From Bacillota bacterium (GTDB lineage Bacteria; Bacillota_I; Bacilli_A; Izemoplasmatales; Hujiaoplasmataceae), in NCBI GenBank assembly GCA_003245625.1, contig QKCT01000013.1, positions 1 to 36,520 of the forward strand: DNA of 36,520 nt, read 5' to 3'. How positions within the stretch are numbered: the stretch's first letter is position 1; the number at the start of each line of letters is the position of its first letter. Under the pieces are notes generated by a model that saw only the letters and a program-made list of their open reading frames with translations, was not told the DNA's origin and made no database searches. The position numbers were made by a program, and so were the translations under genes. Positions 1 to 8,005 of the stretch are shown here, piece by piece.

Positions 1-165
1 ATCGAAGTGGTTTCTCCCAATAAAACCTTTGTTCATACCAAAGTGACAGTCTTGTTGGATGAAGAAAAACAACCACTCGATGTCGCAAGACATCCATTGC
101 AGAAATTATATATCAATATGTCTCATCCGGTTCAACCGTATGACATGATTAGGAGGGTAAGATGA
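1..165 (+). CDS. trhP2: U32-family peptidase-like tRNA hydroxylation protein, C-terminal end (partial)
   Basis: An open frame enters from the left edge and stops at TGA 163-165, giving 54 residues of a longer protein. The tail, with ARHP followed about 20 residues later by PYDMIR, resembles the C-terminus of U32-family proteins such as Bacillus YrrO. Those proteins install the 5-hydroxyuridine modification at tRNA position 34. In Bacillus the same gene lies directly upstream of udk, as here, where its stop overlaps the udk start (ATGA). The catalytic part lies outside the window, so the call rests on this short tail and on gene order. The symbol is tentative. Confidence 0.6.
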   Translation: MEVVSPNKTFVHTKVTVLLDEEKQPLDVARHPLQKLYINMSHPVQPYDMIRRVR

Positions 166-785
166 ACAATAAACCAGTTGTCATTGCAGTGGCTGGCGGA
201 TCGTCATCAGGGAAGACGACCGTAGTCAATAGTATTTTGGACCACTTGAAGGATTACAAAATCGTTGTAATACGACATGACGATTATTACAAGGATCAAA
301 GCGATATGACCATGGAACAGCGTAGGGAAGTCAATTATGACCACCCTTTTGCACTCGATAATGACCTCTTTTATGATCACATCAAAGAATTGATTTCAGG
401 CAAAAGCATCGAAAAGCCAACTTATGACTTTGTTCAGTTGACGAGAGCTGAAAAGACGGAAACGATCGAACCCGCCAAAATCATTATTATTGAAGGAATC
501 TTGGTATTGGAAGATGAGCGAGTACGCGATATCGCTGATATCAAACTATATGTAGAAGCAGATGAAGATTTACGTTTTATCCGTCGGCTTAAACGCGATA
601 CCCAAGAACGTGGTAGAACCATTGATTCTGTGATTAATCAGTACTTGGATACCGTTAAACCGATGCATTATGCATTCGTCAAACCGACCAAGCGATATGC
701 CGATATAATCATTCCAAATGATTACTCGCATGACGTTGCAGTCGATCTGATCAATGCCAAAATTATCACTATCTTAAACAAATAA
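162..785 (+). CDS. udk: Uridine/cytidine kinase
   Basis: Phosphorylates uridine and cytidine to UMP and CMP in the cytoplasmic pyrimidine salvage pathway. The P-loop GGSSSGKTT is at residues 12-20. It is followed by the family signature around residues 38-60 (HDDYYKD, then NYDHP) and by the RRLKRDTQERGR lid region. Length (207 aa) matches the family. The start is supported by AGGAGGG just upstream and overlaps the stop of the previous gene by four bases (ATGA), so the two are probably translated together. The greA gene follows after 42 bases containing its own promoter. The udk-greA order is also found in Bacillus. Confidence 0.95.
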   Translation: MNNKPVVIAVAGGSSSGKTTVVNSILDHLKDYKIVVIRHDDYYKDQSDMTMEQRREVNYDHPFALDNDLFYDHIKELISGKSIEKPTYDFVQLTRAEKTETIEPAKIIIIEGILVLEDERVRDIADIKLYVEADEDLRFIRRLKRDTQERGRTIDSVINQYLDTVKPMHYAFVKPTKRYADIIIPNDYSHDVAVDLINAKIITILNK

Positions 786-789
786 TATA

Positions 790-798
790 TGATATAAT
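790..798 (+). promoter_or_regulatory. Extended -10 promoter of greA
   Basis: TG at 790-791, one base, then a perfect TATAAT at 793-798. No good -35 hexamer is present at the right distance, which is typical of extended -10 promoters. Transcription should begin near 805, about 23 bases before the greA start. Confidence 0.6.
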
Positions 799-827
799 AA
801 ATTGTTTTTTATAAGGAGAAATGACAA

Positions 828-1310
828 ATGGAGAACAACTATCAATTAACCGAAGCCGGTTACGCTCAATTAAAAGAAGAACTAGAAGATCTCAAGGGCG
901 TCAAACGGTTTGAAAACTTAGAAGCGTTAAAAGAAGCGAGATCACAAGGTGACTTATCTGAAAACGCAGACTATGATGCAGCCAGAGACGAACAAGCAAG
1001 AATTGAAAGCCGCATCAAAGAAATCGAAAATATTCTAAAACATTCTGAAATCATCAAAGAAAACAGCCGTTCAAAAGTGATTGGTATCGGTAAAACCGTA
1101 ACCATCAATATCATCAAAGACGGTAAAACAATCATGGAAAACAAGGAATATATCATTGTAGGTAACCTTGAAGCAAATCCATTCCAAGGCAAGATTTCTA
1201 ATGAATCTCCTCTTGGAAAAGCATTGATTGGCAAGAAAAAAGGCAAATTGATCCCTTACAAAGCAGAAAACGGCCAGGAGATGTCAGTAGAAATCGTAGA
1301 CTTCAAATAA
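828..1310 (+). CDS. greA: Transcription elongation factor GreA
   Basis: Binds RNA polymerase in the secondary channel and stimulates cleavage of backtracked RNA. The N-terminal half is the long coiled coil (about residues 8-75) with the conserved tip SQGDLSENADYDAARDEQ carrying the acidic residues that act in the polymerase active site. The C-terminal half is the FKBP-like domain with SPLGKALIGKKKG near residues 127-139. Length (160 aa) is normal for the family. AAGGAGA lies 7-8 bases before the ATG. It has its own extended -10 promoter. mtnN and two more genes follow closely and may share the transcript. Confidence 0.96.
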   Translation: MENNYQLTEAGYAQLKEELEDLKGVKRFENLEALKEARSQGDLSENADYDAARDEQARIESRIKEIENILKHSEIIKENSRSKVIGIGKTVTINIIKDGKTIMENKEYIIVGNLEANPFQGKISNESPLGKALIGKKKGKLIPYKAENGQEMSVEIVDFK

Positions 1311-1329
1311 TGGTTCGGAGCGAATAACG

Positions 1330-2025
1330 ATGATTGGAATCATAGGGGCAATGGACAAAGAATTGTTATTGTACTTCCACGAGATGACAATCGAAAAAAC
1401 CGACATCTTTGGAGACAAAACATTCTACATCGGAACCCTTCACAACCATAAGGTCGTCCTTGCAAAATCCGGCATTGGCAAAGTCAATGCTGCAATTACA
1501 GCGACGATCATGATTTTAAACTATAACGTCAGAATGATACTGAACACAGGAATTGCCGGTGGATTGAGTCCGGTAAAGACAGGCGATATCGTCCTCGCAG
1601 AGGGAATCGCTTATTTTGATGTATCGTTGACTGAAATCGATGATGTCCCGTATGGTCAAATGGCAGATGATCCTTTGATTGTTAAGACAGATGCATCCTT
1701 ACTTCAAAAAGGCAGTGAAATCTGTGAAAAGCTTGGATATGAATTTCTACTCGGAAATCTTGTTTCCGGAGATCGTTTTGTAACGAAAACAAAAGACTTA
1801 CGCAAAATCATGCGAAACGTAGACAATATCCTAGGCGTTGAGATGGAAGGTATGGCAATCGCATTGACCGCTCATAAATTTCATATTCCGTTTATCTCCA
1901 TTCGCGGAGTATCCGATATCATCGATACCGAAGAACAAAGTGATGTCTATCACAATGCATCACAGGAAGTGGCAAACAAAACAACCCGTTTTGTATTCCA
2001 GTTCCTTGAGGGACTAAATGAATAA
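1330..2025 (+). CDS. mtnN: 5'-methylthioadenosine/S-adenosylhomocysteine nucleosidase
   Basis: Cleaves adenine from MTA and SAH, recycling by-products of polyamine synthesis, SAM-dependent methylation and autoinducer-2 formation. The family pattern is complete: MIGIIGAMDKE at the N-terminus with the catalytic acid, GIGKVNAA near residue 49, NTGIAGG near 75, VSGDRFV near 145, GVEMEGMA near 172 and RGVSDI near 193, whose Asp acts as the general acid. The 231-residue length is typical. A GGAG lies about 10 bases before the ATG, 19 bases after greA. The next gene begins inside its last eight bases. No luxS is seen in the window. Confidence 0.95.
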   Translation: MIGIIGAMDKELLLYFHEMTIEKTDIFGDKTFYIGTLHNHKVVLAKSGIGKVNAAITATIMILNYNVRMILNTGIAGGLSPVKTGDIVLAEGIAYFDVSLTEIDDVPYGQMADDPLIVKTDASLLQKGSEICEKLGYEFLLGNLVSGDRFVTKTKDLRKIMRNVDNILGVEMEGMAIALTAHKFHIPFISIRGVSDIIDTEEQSDVYHNASQEVANKTTRFVFQFLEGLNE

Positions 2026-2713
2026 GATTCGACTTGATAATAAGACATTTTATTATCAAGTTTTTTACAAAAACAACAAAAATATGTATCTTAGAATTCA
2101 AGGGAATGATCATTTGACAATCACTTGTAATCGTCGCGTCACAGCTTCTCAAATTGAAGATTTTATCCAAAAAAACTCTGACCGTATTTTAAAACATGCG
2201 GAGGCGATGAAAACCAAACAATCACTCTATTCGGAAGTTCAAATGGAACTGTTTGGAAAAACATTCCAAATCCTTTATTCCATCAAAGAACCGAAGGATT
2301 CTTATCAAGTATTCGACGAATATATTGAAATTTGTTTTCATAAAGATGATTTCGATCGTTCTTATCTCGAGCGAGTCTATGGAGAATTGATGTTAGAAAA
2401 GGTTTCTACATTAATGGTGGAATTAAAACCACAAATCAAAGCATTTTTCAATGTGGATAATATTGTTTTTAAATCTCAGTTGATGAAAAGTCGCTTTGGA
2501 AGCTGTATTCCTCAGCAACGGATCATCAAATTGAATTCGTTATTAGCTCGCTTTGATGAACGATACCTAAGAATGATATTGATACATGAATTGATTCACC
2601 TAAAAGTGTTTGACCATCAAGAAGAGTTTTATCTCTATATGGACGAATTACTTCCCAATTATAAACAACTCAAGAAAGAACTTGTACAAATCTCTAGAAA
2701 GTATGTGATTTAA
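2018..2713 (+). CDS. YgjP-like (DUF45) zinc metallopeptidase family protein
   Basis: Zincin-like protein of the YgjP/DUF45 family, usually annotated as M48-type metallopeptidase; the physiological substrate is not established. The metal site is H190-E-L-I-H194 with a probable third ligand H200 (FDHQEEF). It is preceded by the family motif RFGSC near residue 159, the counterpart of the usual SRWGSC. It has 231 aa and no signal peptide, so it is probably cytoplasmic. It overlaps mtnN by eight bases, with a GAGGGAC ribosome-binding site inside the mtnN end. The next gene starts on the last base of its stop codon, suggesting translational coupling. Confidence 0.8.
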   Translation: MNKIRLDNKTFYYQVFYKNNKNMYLRIQGNDHLTITCNRRVTASQIEDFIQKNSDRILKHAEAMKTKQSLYSEVQMELFGKTFQILYSIKEPKDSYQVFDEYIEICFHKDDFDRSYLERVYGELMLEKVSTLMVELKPQIKAFFNVDNIVFKSQLMKSRFGSCIPQQRIIKLNSLLARFDERYLRMILIHELIHLKVFDHQEEFYLYMDELLPNYKQLKKELVQISRKYVI

Positions 2714-4518
2714 TGGGCTTCTTGCCAATTACCAAGGCAGAAATGCTAGAACTTGGAATTCAACAACCAGATTTTGTTTTTGTCAGTGGTGACGCATATT
2801 GCGATCACCCTTCTTTTGGAACGGCCATTATTGCTAGAATCTTAGAAAGACATGGATATCAGGTTTGTATTTTGAGTCAACCAGACATCAACAAGCCAAA
2901 TGATTTCTTGGAATTTGGAAAACCAAAACTCGGTTGGTTGATTTCTTCGGGAAATATTGATTCGATGGTGAATCATTATACAGTGGCAATGAGAAAACGA
3001 ACAAAAGACTATTACACTCCGGGTGGAACGATGGGAAAACGTCCCGATCGAGCAGTGATACGATATAGCGAGGTTGTACGCAATATCGACCCCAATGCCA
3101 ATATTATTTTAGGTGGAGTCGAAAGTTCCTTGCGTCGCCTTGGACACTATGACTATTGGTCTGATAGTGTCCATAAAAGCATCCTTTTGGATGCGAACGC
3201 TAATATTTTAGTGTATGGTATGGGCGAACTGGCTATTGTGGAAATCGCTGATGCACTCGCATCTGGTTTACCAATGGAATACCTGACTTACCTCAAAGGA
3301 ACGGTTGTCAAAACCAAGAATCCCGATTTCATCCCAACAGATGCGATTTCTCTTCCCCGTTATGAACAAATCAAAAAAGATCGATTTGATTATGCGAAGA
3401 GTTTTATGATTCAATATCAAAATTCAGATGCTATCGTCGCAAAAACATTGGTAGAACAATATCAGGATACCTATGTAATTCAAAACCCACCGATGCGTCC
3501 TTTATCTGAATTTGAAATGGATGAAATCTATGATTTACCATTTATGCGAGCACCTCATCCTTTGTTAGAGAAACAGGGACATATCGCCGCTATGGACGAA
3601 ATCAAATTCTCCATTACCGCCAATCGTGGTTGTTTTGGAGGTTGTTCGTTTTGTGCTTTAACCTCTCATCAAGGACGAACCATTCAATCGCGTTCCAAAG
3701 ACTCTATTGTCAAAGAAGCAAAACAAATTATCTCTGATCCCGAGTTTAAAGGGTATATTCATGATGTTGGAGGACCCACCGCTAATTTTTATCGCAAAGC
3801 TTGCGATAAACAAGTGGAATATGGCGTCTGCGCAAATAAGTCTTGTATTGGTTATGAAACCTGTAAAAATCTTGTCGTTACTCACGAAGACTATCTCGAT
3901 GTCCTCCGCACTCTAAGAGAATTAGACGGAGTCAAAAAAGTATTCATTCGATCCGGAATACGGTATGATTATTTGATGTATGATAAAAAAGATGATTTCT
4001 TCAAGGAATTAATCGAACACCATATTTCTGGGCAGCTAAAAGTTGCACCGGAACATGTAAGTCCCGATGTTCTAAAAGCAATGGGGAAACCCACGAGAAA
4101 TCTCTATGATCGATTTGTCAAACGATATTACGAACTCAATGAAGAACTTGGAAAAAACCAATATCTTGTTCCATACCTGATGAGTTCTCATCCCGGATCT
4201 ACATTAAAAGATGCGATCATTTTGGCGGAGTATGTTCGCGATATGAATTACAATCCAGAACAAGTACAGGATTTCTATCCAACACCGCTGACGTTAGCCA
4301 CAACCATGTATCATACCGGACTCGATCCTAGAACAATGGAACCAATATATGTCGCGAAATCTAAACACGAAAAAGCGATGCAAAGGGCATTGATTCAATT
4401 TCGAAATCCAAAGAACTATGATTTGGTTTTTCAAGCCTTAATTCAGGCTGGAAGAAAAGATTTAATTGGGAATGGACAGCGTTGCTTAATCAAAGCCAAG
4501 CGCCCTATTCACCGCTAA
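2713..4518 (+). CDS. YgiQ family radical SAM protein
   Basis: Radical SAM enzyme of the YgiQ family (function unknown) with 601 aa. The N-terminal part (about 1-290) holds the cobalamin-binding-like region typical of YgiQ, including ILGGVESSLRR near residue 136. The iron-sulfur motif is C307-xxx-C311-xx-C314, followed by GRTIQSRS. A second cysteine group (near residues 358-390, CDKQ, CANKSC, ETCK) is also a YgiQ feature. The ending QRCLIKAKRPIHR appears complete, though some family members have a longer tail. It overlaps the previous stop codon by one base and lacks a clear ribosome-binding site, so reinitiation is likely. Confidence 0.88.
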   Translation: MGFLPITKAEMLELGIQQPDFVFVSGDAYCDHPSFGTAIIARILERHGYQVCILSQPDINKPNDFLEFGKPKLGWLISSGNIDSMVNHYTVAMRKRTKDYYTPGGTMGKRPDRAVIRYSEVVRNIDPNANIILGGVESSLRRLGHYDYWSDSVHKSILLDANANILVYGMGELAIVEIADALASGLPMEYLTYLKGTVVKTKNPDFIPTDAISLPRYEQIKKDRFDYAKSFMIQYQNSDAIVAKTLVEQYQDTYVIQNPPMRPLSEFEMDEIYDLPFMRAPHPLLEKQGHIAAMDEIKFSITANRGCFGGCSFCALTSHQGRTIQSRSKDSIVKEAKQIISDPEFKGYIHDVGGPTANFYRKACDKQVEYGVCANKSCIGYETCKNLVVTHEDYLDVLRTLRELDGVKKVFIRSGIRYDYLMYDKKDDFFKELIEHHISGQLKVAPEHVSPDVLKAMGKPTRNLYDRFVKRYYELNEELGKNQYLVPYLMSSHPGSTLKDAIILAEYVRDMNYNPEQVQDFYPTPLTLATTMYHTGLDPRTMEPIYVAKSKHEKAMQRALIQFRNPKNYDLVFQALIQAGRKDLIGNGQRCLIKAKRPIHR

Positions 4519-4647
4519 ACCGCCTTATTCGGAAGACATCGGAACAAATCGGACAGATTTTTCCCTTAAAAAACCATTATGGCACAGAAAAAAAATAGAC
4601 AATTATCAATATTTTAGGTATAATTAGAGTAGTATTCGGAGGGAAAT
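4519..4647 (+). other. Intergenic region with phased TCGGA repeats ahead of the yqeG promoter
   Basis: This gap between ygiQ and yqeG holds three TCGGA copies at 4529, 4539 and 4549, exactly 10 bases apart. A yqeG promoter follows (listed separately). No convincing terminator hairpin for the upstream genes is visible; only a weak AAATC/GATTT pair with a T-run is present near 4547-4563. Confidence 0.5.
4596..4624 (+). promoter_or_regulatory. Promoter of the yqeG-yqeM operon
   Basis: -35 TAGACA at 4596-4601, a 17-base spacer and a perfect -10 TATAAT at 4619-4624. Predicted transcription start is near 4631, just before the CGGAGGG ribosome-binding site of yqeG. Confidence 0.75.
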
Positions 4648-5208
4648 ATGGTTGAATTATTTTTTAGAAAAAAACATTTTTATCCCAATGATTATAAAAA
4701 AACCGTCTTCGACGTTGATTTCCATCAATTATGGGAAAACAACATTCGGATCGTCATGCTGGATTTGGATAACACTTTAATTCCATATGATGAAACGGAA
4801 GCGACTGAAGAGCTTTTCACTTTGTTCGAACAACTCAAACAAATCGGTTTTCGCGTATATATCATTTCCAATAACAAAAAAGGGAGAGTCAAAGCTTTTG
4901 CAAAACAAGTAGGCGTTCGTTATGTCTACTCTGCTAGAAAGCCGTTTCGACTCGGTTTTCGGATGGCAATCAAACATGCTGAGTATCCTGATCCAGCAAC
5001 TGTCTGCCTGATTGGCGACCAGTTTATGACCGATGTACTTGGTGGTAGAAGAATGGGCTTTCGTGTGATCGTAGTCGATACATTGAAGCGAAGTGGAGAA
5101 AAGTGGTTTACCAAAATTAGCAAATATCTGGAGAGACGTATTTTACAACGGTTAAAACGGACAGATCCAGATTTCTACTACAATATGAAACTTGACGAGA
5201 AGAGGTAA
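4648..5208 (+). CDS. yqeG: YqeG family HAD IIIA-type phosphatase
   Basis: HAD-superfamily protein of the YqeG family; the substrate is unknown. Motif I is D39-L-D41-N-T43 in MLDLDNTLIPYDE, motif II is the Ser of YIISNNKKGR near residue 74, and the C-terminal acidic motif is IGDQFMTD near residue 127. All HAD catalytic elements are present. It has 186 aa, close to the usual length. CGGAGGG precedes the ATG. It is the first gene of the operon yqeG-yqeH-yqeK-rsfS-yqeM, and its position before the ribosome-assembly GTPase YqeH is conserved widely in Firmicutes, suggesting a linked role. Confidence 0.92.
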   Translation: MVELFFRKKHFYPNDYKKTVFDVDFHQLWENNIRIVMLDLDNTLIPYDETEATEELFTLFEQLKQIGFRVYIISNNKKGRVKAFAKQVGVRYVYSARKPFRLGFRMAIKHAEYPDPATVCLIGDQFMTDVLGGRRMGFRVIVVDTLKRSGEKWFTKISKYLERRILQRLKRTDPDFYYNMKLDEKR

Positions 5209-5210
5209 CA

Positions 5211-6329
5211 ATGAAGGAAGTCTTTTGCAAGGGGTGCGGCGCAAAGATACAGACAGCGGATTCAACTCAACCGGGTTTTATCAGTGAAAACATGTTGGGA
5301 TCGTTCAAACCATCGAACATGATTTGCCAACGATGCTTTCGAATCCGACATTATAATGAAGTTTATCCTTACACCGTGTCAAACACTGACTACTTGAAAG
5401 TCATTGAGAAAATTAAAGAAGAAGACGCCTTAATCGTAAAAATCGTAGATATCTTCGATTTTTCCGGTTCTTTTGTTCCGGCAATCAAGACCTTAACAGG
5501 AAATCAGGATGTTATCTTGGTTGGAAACAAAATGGACCTCTTACCAAAAAATGTCAAACCGAAAAAAATTATTAACTGGTTGAAAATTATGTTGGCTGCT
5601 CAAGGATTTACCGTCTTGAATTCGATTCTTGTTTCATCGAAATACGGAGATAATTTTGACCAATTAATGGAAATGATCAATCGTTATAAAGGCAAACGAA
5701 ATGTATATATCGTTGGTTGTTCTAACGTGGGAAAATCCAAATTGGTCAACCAAATTTTGAAACGATACCTTGGCGAACCGGCCGATGTTTTGACGGTTTC
5801 CACATCCCCTCAAACCACCATTGGTTTGATTGGATTCCCGTTGCTCGATGGTTCCATCATTTACGATACCCCTGGTGTTATAAACAAACACCAATACATG
5901 CACTATTTAACTCGCTCCTCCTACAAATTGACTGTACCAAAAAAGGAAATCAAACCTTTGGTTTTCCAGTTATTTGAAGGACAAACCCTGTATTTTGGAG
6001 GTCTTGCAAGACTTGATATCATCAGTGGTGAAACAGGGGACAAGATTTCGGTTATTACCTTCTTTGCGAACACATTGAATATTCATCGAACCAAAACCGC
6101 TCGAGCAGATGAACTCTATCGAGAAAAACTATACACCTTGTTATCGCCGCCATTCTCACCGGATGAAGATGTCCCGAAATGGGTGTATCACGAATTCCGT
6201 ATTCGCGATAATCAAAAATATGACATCGTATTTTCCGGTCTAGGATTTGTCACCTTACGAGCTCCGTTCCACATTCGCGCTTACGCTCCTTTTGTGGTTG
6301 GCGTATATACTAGATTGGCCATTATATGA
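5211..6329 (+). CDS. yqeH: Ribosome biogenesis GTPase YqeH
   Basis: Circularly permuted GTPase needed for 30S ribosomal subunit assembly. An N-terminal zinc knuckle is formed by C6, C9, C39 and C42. The G motifs come in the permuted order: G4 NKMD at 106-109, G5-like SSKYG near 142, G1 GCSNVGKS at 169-176, then G3 DTPG at 219-222. The C-terminal part contains the family-specific RNA-binding region. Length is 372 aa, as usual. It starts two bases after the yqeG stop (GAAGAGGTAAC before the ATG) and overlaps yqeK by four bases. In Bacillus, aroE, yhbY and nadD lie between yqeH and yqeK; they are absent here. Confidence 0.96.
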   Translation: MKEVFCKGCGAKIQTADSTQPGFISENMLGSFKPSNMICQRCFRIRHYNEVYPYTVSNTDYLKVIEKIKEEDALIVKIVDIFDFSGSFVPAIKTLTGNQDVILVGNKMDLLPKNVKPKKIINWLKIMLAAQGFTVLNSILVSSKYGDNFDQLMEMINRYKGKRNVYIVGCSNVGKSKLVNQILKRYLGEPADVLTVSTSPQTTIGLIGFPLLDGSIIYDTPGVINKHQYMHYLTRSSYKLTVPKKEIKPLVFQLFEGQTLYFGGLARLDIISGETGDKISVITFFANTLNIHRTKTARADELYREKLYTLLSPPFSPDEDVPKWVYHEFRIRDNQKYDIVFSGLGFVTLRAPFHIRAYAPFVVGVYTRLAII

Positions 6330-6904
6330 TCGATGCATCCTTGATTCAAAGAATTGAAGTTTATCTGAAGGATCATTTTGAAGAGGATTCATATCGTTTT
6401 CGACACATTTATCAAATGAAACAAGTCGCAATCACATTGGGTGAGTTGTATCAGGAAGAAATTACCAATGTTATTGTGGCTTCTTATTTACATGACGCTA
6501 CAAAATATATGTCTTTGGAAGAAAACATTGCTTACGCAAGTAAGATTTTGACAAAGCCTGTTCTACCTGCTTGTGCACATGCTTATGCGGCAAAACGTTT
6601 AGCGCAAGAAGTATTTGGTATTGAACAGGAAGACATCTTGAATGCTATTCAATATCATTGTTCTGGTCGAAAAGCAATGTCATTATTAGAAAAGATTATC
6701 TACCTAAGTGACTATATCGAAGAAAGCAGAACCTTTGTAAAAGAGGAATTGCGCCAACTGGCAAAAGTGGATTTGGACAAAGCGGTATTGACCGCTATGA
6801 TCGAAATCAAAGAGTATTTAGAAGACACGAATCAACCCGTCTCAAATCTGACGATCGAGGCGATAACCTATTATCAAAAAGAATTGGAGGAATCGAATGG
6901 CTAA
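6326..6904 (+). CDS. yqeK: HD-domain bis(5'-nucleosyl)-tetraphosphatase YqeK
   Basis: HD-domain hydrolase of the YqeK family, known to split diadenosine tetraphosphate symmetrically into two ADP. Metal-binding residues are visible as RHIYQM near residue 27, the HD pair in YLHDATKYM near residues 55-56, AHAYAA near 83, YHCSG near 111 and the downstream Asp in IIYLSDYIEESR near 129. It has 192 aa and only the HD domain; in many mollicutes it is fused to NadD, which is not the case here. ATGA overlap with yqeH and no separate Shine-Dalgarno suggest coupled translation. Confidence 0.92.
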   Translation: MIDASLIQRIEVYLKDHFEEDSYRFRHIYQMKQVAITLGELYQEEITNVIVASYLHDATKYMSLEENIAYASKILTKPVLPACAHAYAAKRLAQEVFGIEQEDILNAIQYHCSGRKAMSLLEKIIYLSDYIEESRTFVKEELRQLAKVDLDKAVLTAMIEIKEYLEDTNQPVSNLTIEAITYYQKELEESNG

Positions 6905-7241
6905 TTTGATTCATACTGTTTACCAAGCATTAAGTGACCTAAAATTGACGGATATCATAATCTATGATTTTCGTGGTCATTCTCCGTATTATGACTATCA
7001 AGTCATCGCCTCTGCTAGTAATGAGCGTCAGGTGAATGCGGCGATCAATCACATCAAACAAGCATTGCCGGAAGGCTATGATTTTCATATTGAAGGACAA
7101 GAAACCAGTCGCTGGATATTAATCGACTTACATGAAGTGATCATCCATGTTATGCACAAGGAAGATCGAGAATTCTACCAAATCGAAAAAATCTTCTATG
7201 AGCGCGAAACCATTTCCTTGGAGGAAACCAATGGAATATGA
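6897..7241 (+). CDS. rsfS: Ribosomal silencing factor RsfS
   Basis: Binds ribosomal protein uL14 on the 50S subunit and prevents subunit joining when nutrients are scarce. The 114-residue sequence has the family pattern: LTDIIIYDFRGHSPYYDYQVIASASNERQ-type core, then GQETSRWILIDLHEVIIHVM and the C-terminal REFYQIEKIF. GGAGG lies seven bases before the ATG, inside the end of yqeK (eight-base overlap). Its own last bases overlap the start of the methyltransferase gene. Position after yqeK is conserved in Firmicutes. Confidence 0.94.
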   Translation: MANLIHTVYQALSDLKLTDIIIYDFRGHSPYYDYQVIASASNERQVNAAINHIKQALPEGYDFHIEGQETSRWILIDLHEVIIHVMHKEDREFYQIEKIFYERETISLEETNGI

Positions 7242-7926
7242 TTTGTTAGCGACGTTTTATGATTCTTTTATCGATCCTGAAGTCTATGAGGAATACATCA
7301 AGCTGATCAATGAGTATACCTCGATCGGAACGGTGTTGGATATTGGCTGTGGTACTGGGACGCTATCAATCGAGATGGCGAAAGCCGGGTACGATGTTGT
7401 CGCAACAGATTTATCCGAAGAAATGTTGCAGATAGTCAGTTATCGAGCAAAAGAAGAAGATGTTGAACTTGAAATAGCATTATATGATATGCTTGATCCT
7501 ATCGAATTTTTATTCGATACAATTATTGCATCAATGGATGTCATCAATCATTTGACAGATTTGGAAGATGTGGAATTTGGATTCACAAACATCTATAATT
7601 CACTAAAACCTAACGGTATTTTTATATTTGATGTCTTGTCCGCTGAGTATATCGATGCACTAGACGGATACAAAGAAACCGATGAAGAATATCATTTTTC
7701 ATGGGAATCCGTGAAAGGGGATAAACCTCACAGTATCCTTCACACGATTAAAGTCAATGTCGAAGGGCAAGAAGAAGTCTCTACCATTTATGAAGTGACT
7801 CATGATTTCTCTGAATATGAAAGAATCTTTGAAAAAGTCGGATTTACGACCTTGGAAAAAGTCGTTTTACCAGAACGCACCATCTATGTTCTGCACAAAG
7901 AAGAAGTGAAACCGCAATCATTGTGA
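7231..7926 (+). CDS. yqeM: YqeM-like class I SAM-dependent methyltransferase
   Basis: Probable cytoplasmic methyltransferase; the substrate is unknown. Motif I VLDIGCGTGTLS lies at about residues 33-44, followed by the acidic ribose-binding position in VVATDLSEEM and the post-motif SMDVINHL. ATG 7231 is chosen because GGAGG sits at 7220-7224 with a six-base spacer. An in-frame start 84 bases upstream would lie deep inside rsfS and adds a lysine-rich stretch unlike the family. Length is then 231 aa. It closes the operon; its TGA lies in the loop of the terminator at 7909-7940. Order and family match Bacillus yqeM. Confidence 0.88.
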   Translation: MEYDLLATFYDSFIDPEVYEEYIKLINEYTSIGTVLDIGCGTGTLSIEMAKAGYDVVATDLSEEMLQIVSYRAKEEDVELEIALYDMLDPIEFLFDTIIASMDVINHLTDLEDVEFGFTNIYNSLKPNGIFIFDVLSAEYIDALDGYKETDEEYHFSWESVKGDKPHSILHTIKVNVEGQEEVSTIYEVTHDFSEYERIFEKVGFTTLEKVVLPERTIYVLHKEEVKPQSL

Positions 7927-7940
7927 TTTGCGGTTTTTTT
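7909..7940 (+). terminator. Terminator of the yqeG-yqeM operon
   Basis: Perfect nine-base stem AAACCGCAA (7909-7917) with TTGCGGTTT (7928-7936), ten-base loop, followed by a T-run to 7941. The yqeM stop codon is in the loop. Confidence 0.9.
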
Positions 7941-7952
7941 TGAGCATATTTT

Positions 7953-7981
7953 TTGGGAATTTCACGGTAATTTGGTAAAAT
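7953..7981 (+). promoter_or_regulatory. Promoter of ldh
   Basis: -35 TTGGGA at 7953-7958, a 17-base spacer and -10 TAAAAT at 7976-7981 with an extended TG at 7973-7974. It lies 17 bases after the preceding terminator stem. Confidence 0.72.
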
Positions 7982-8005
7982 ATACGCGAAGGGAGTGAAG
8001 AGAAT

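Noticed and set aside
163-165. Possible UGA-as-tryptophan code, as in mycoplasmas
   Set aside because: UGA ends many genes exactly where families end (first partial gene, yqeH, rsfS, yqeM, comEA, GH65-like gene), and no gene needs UGA to be read through.
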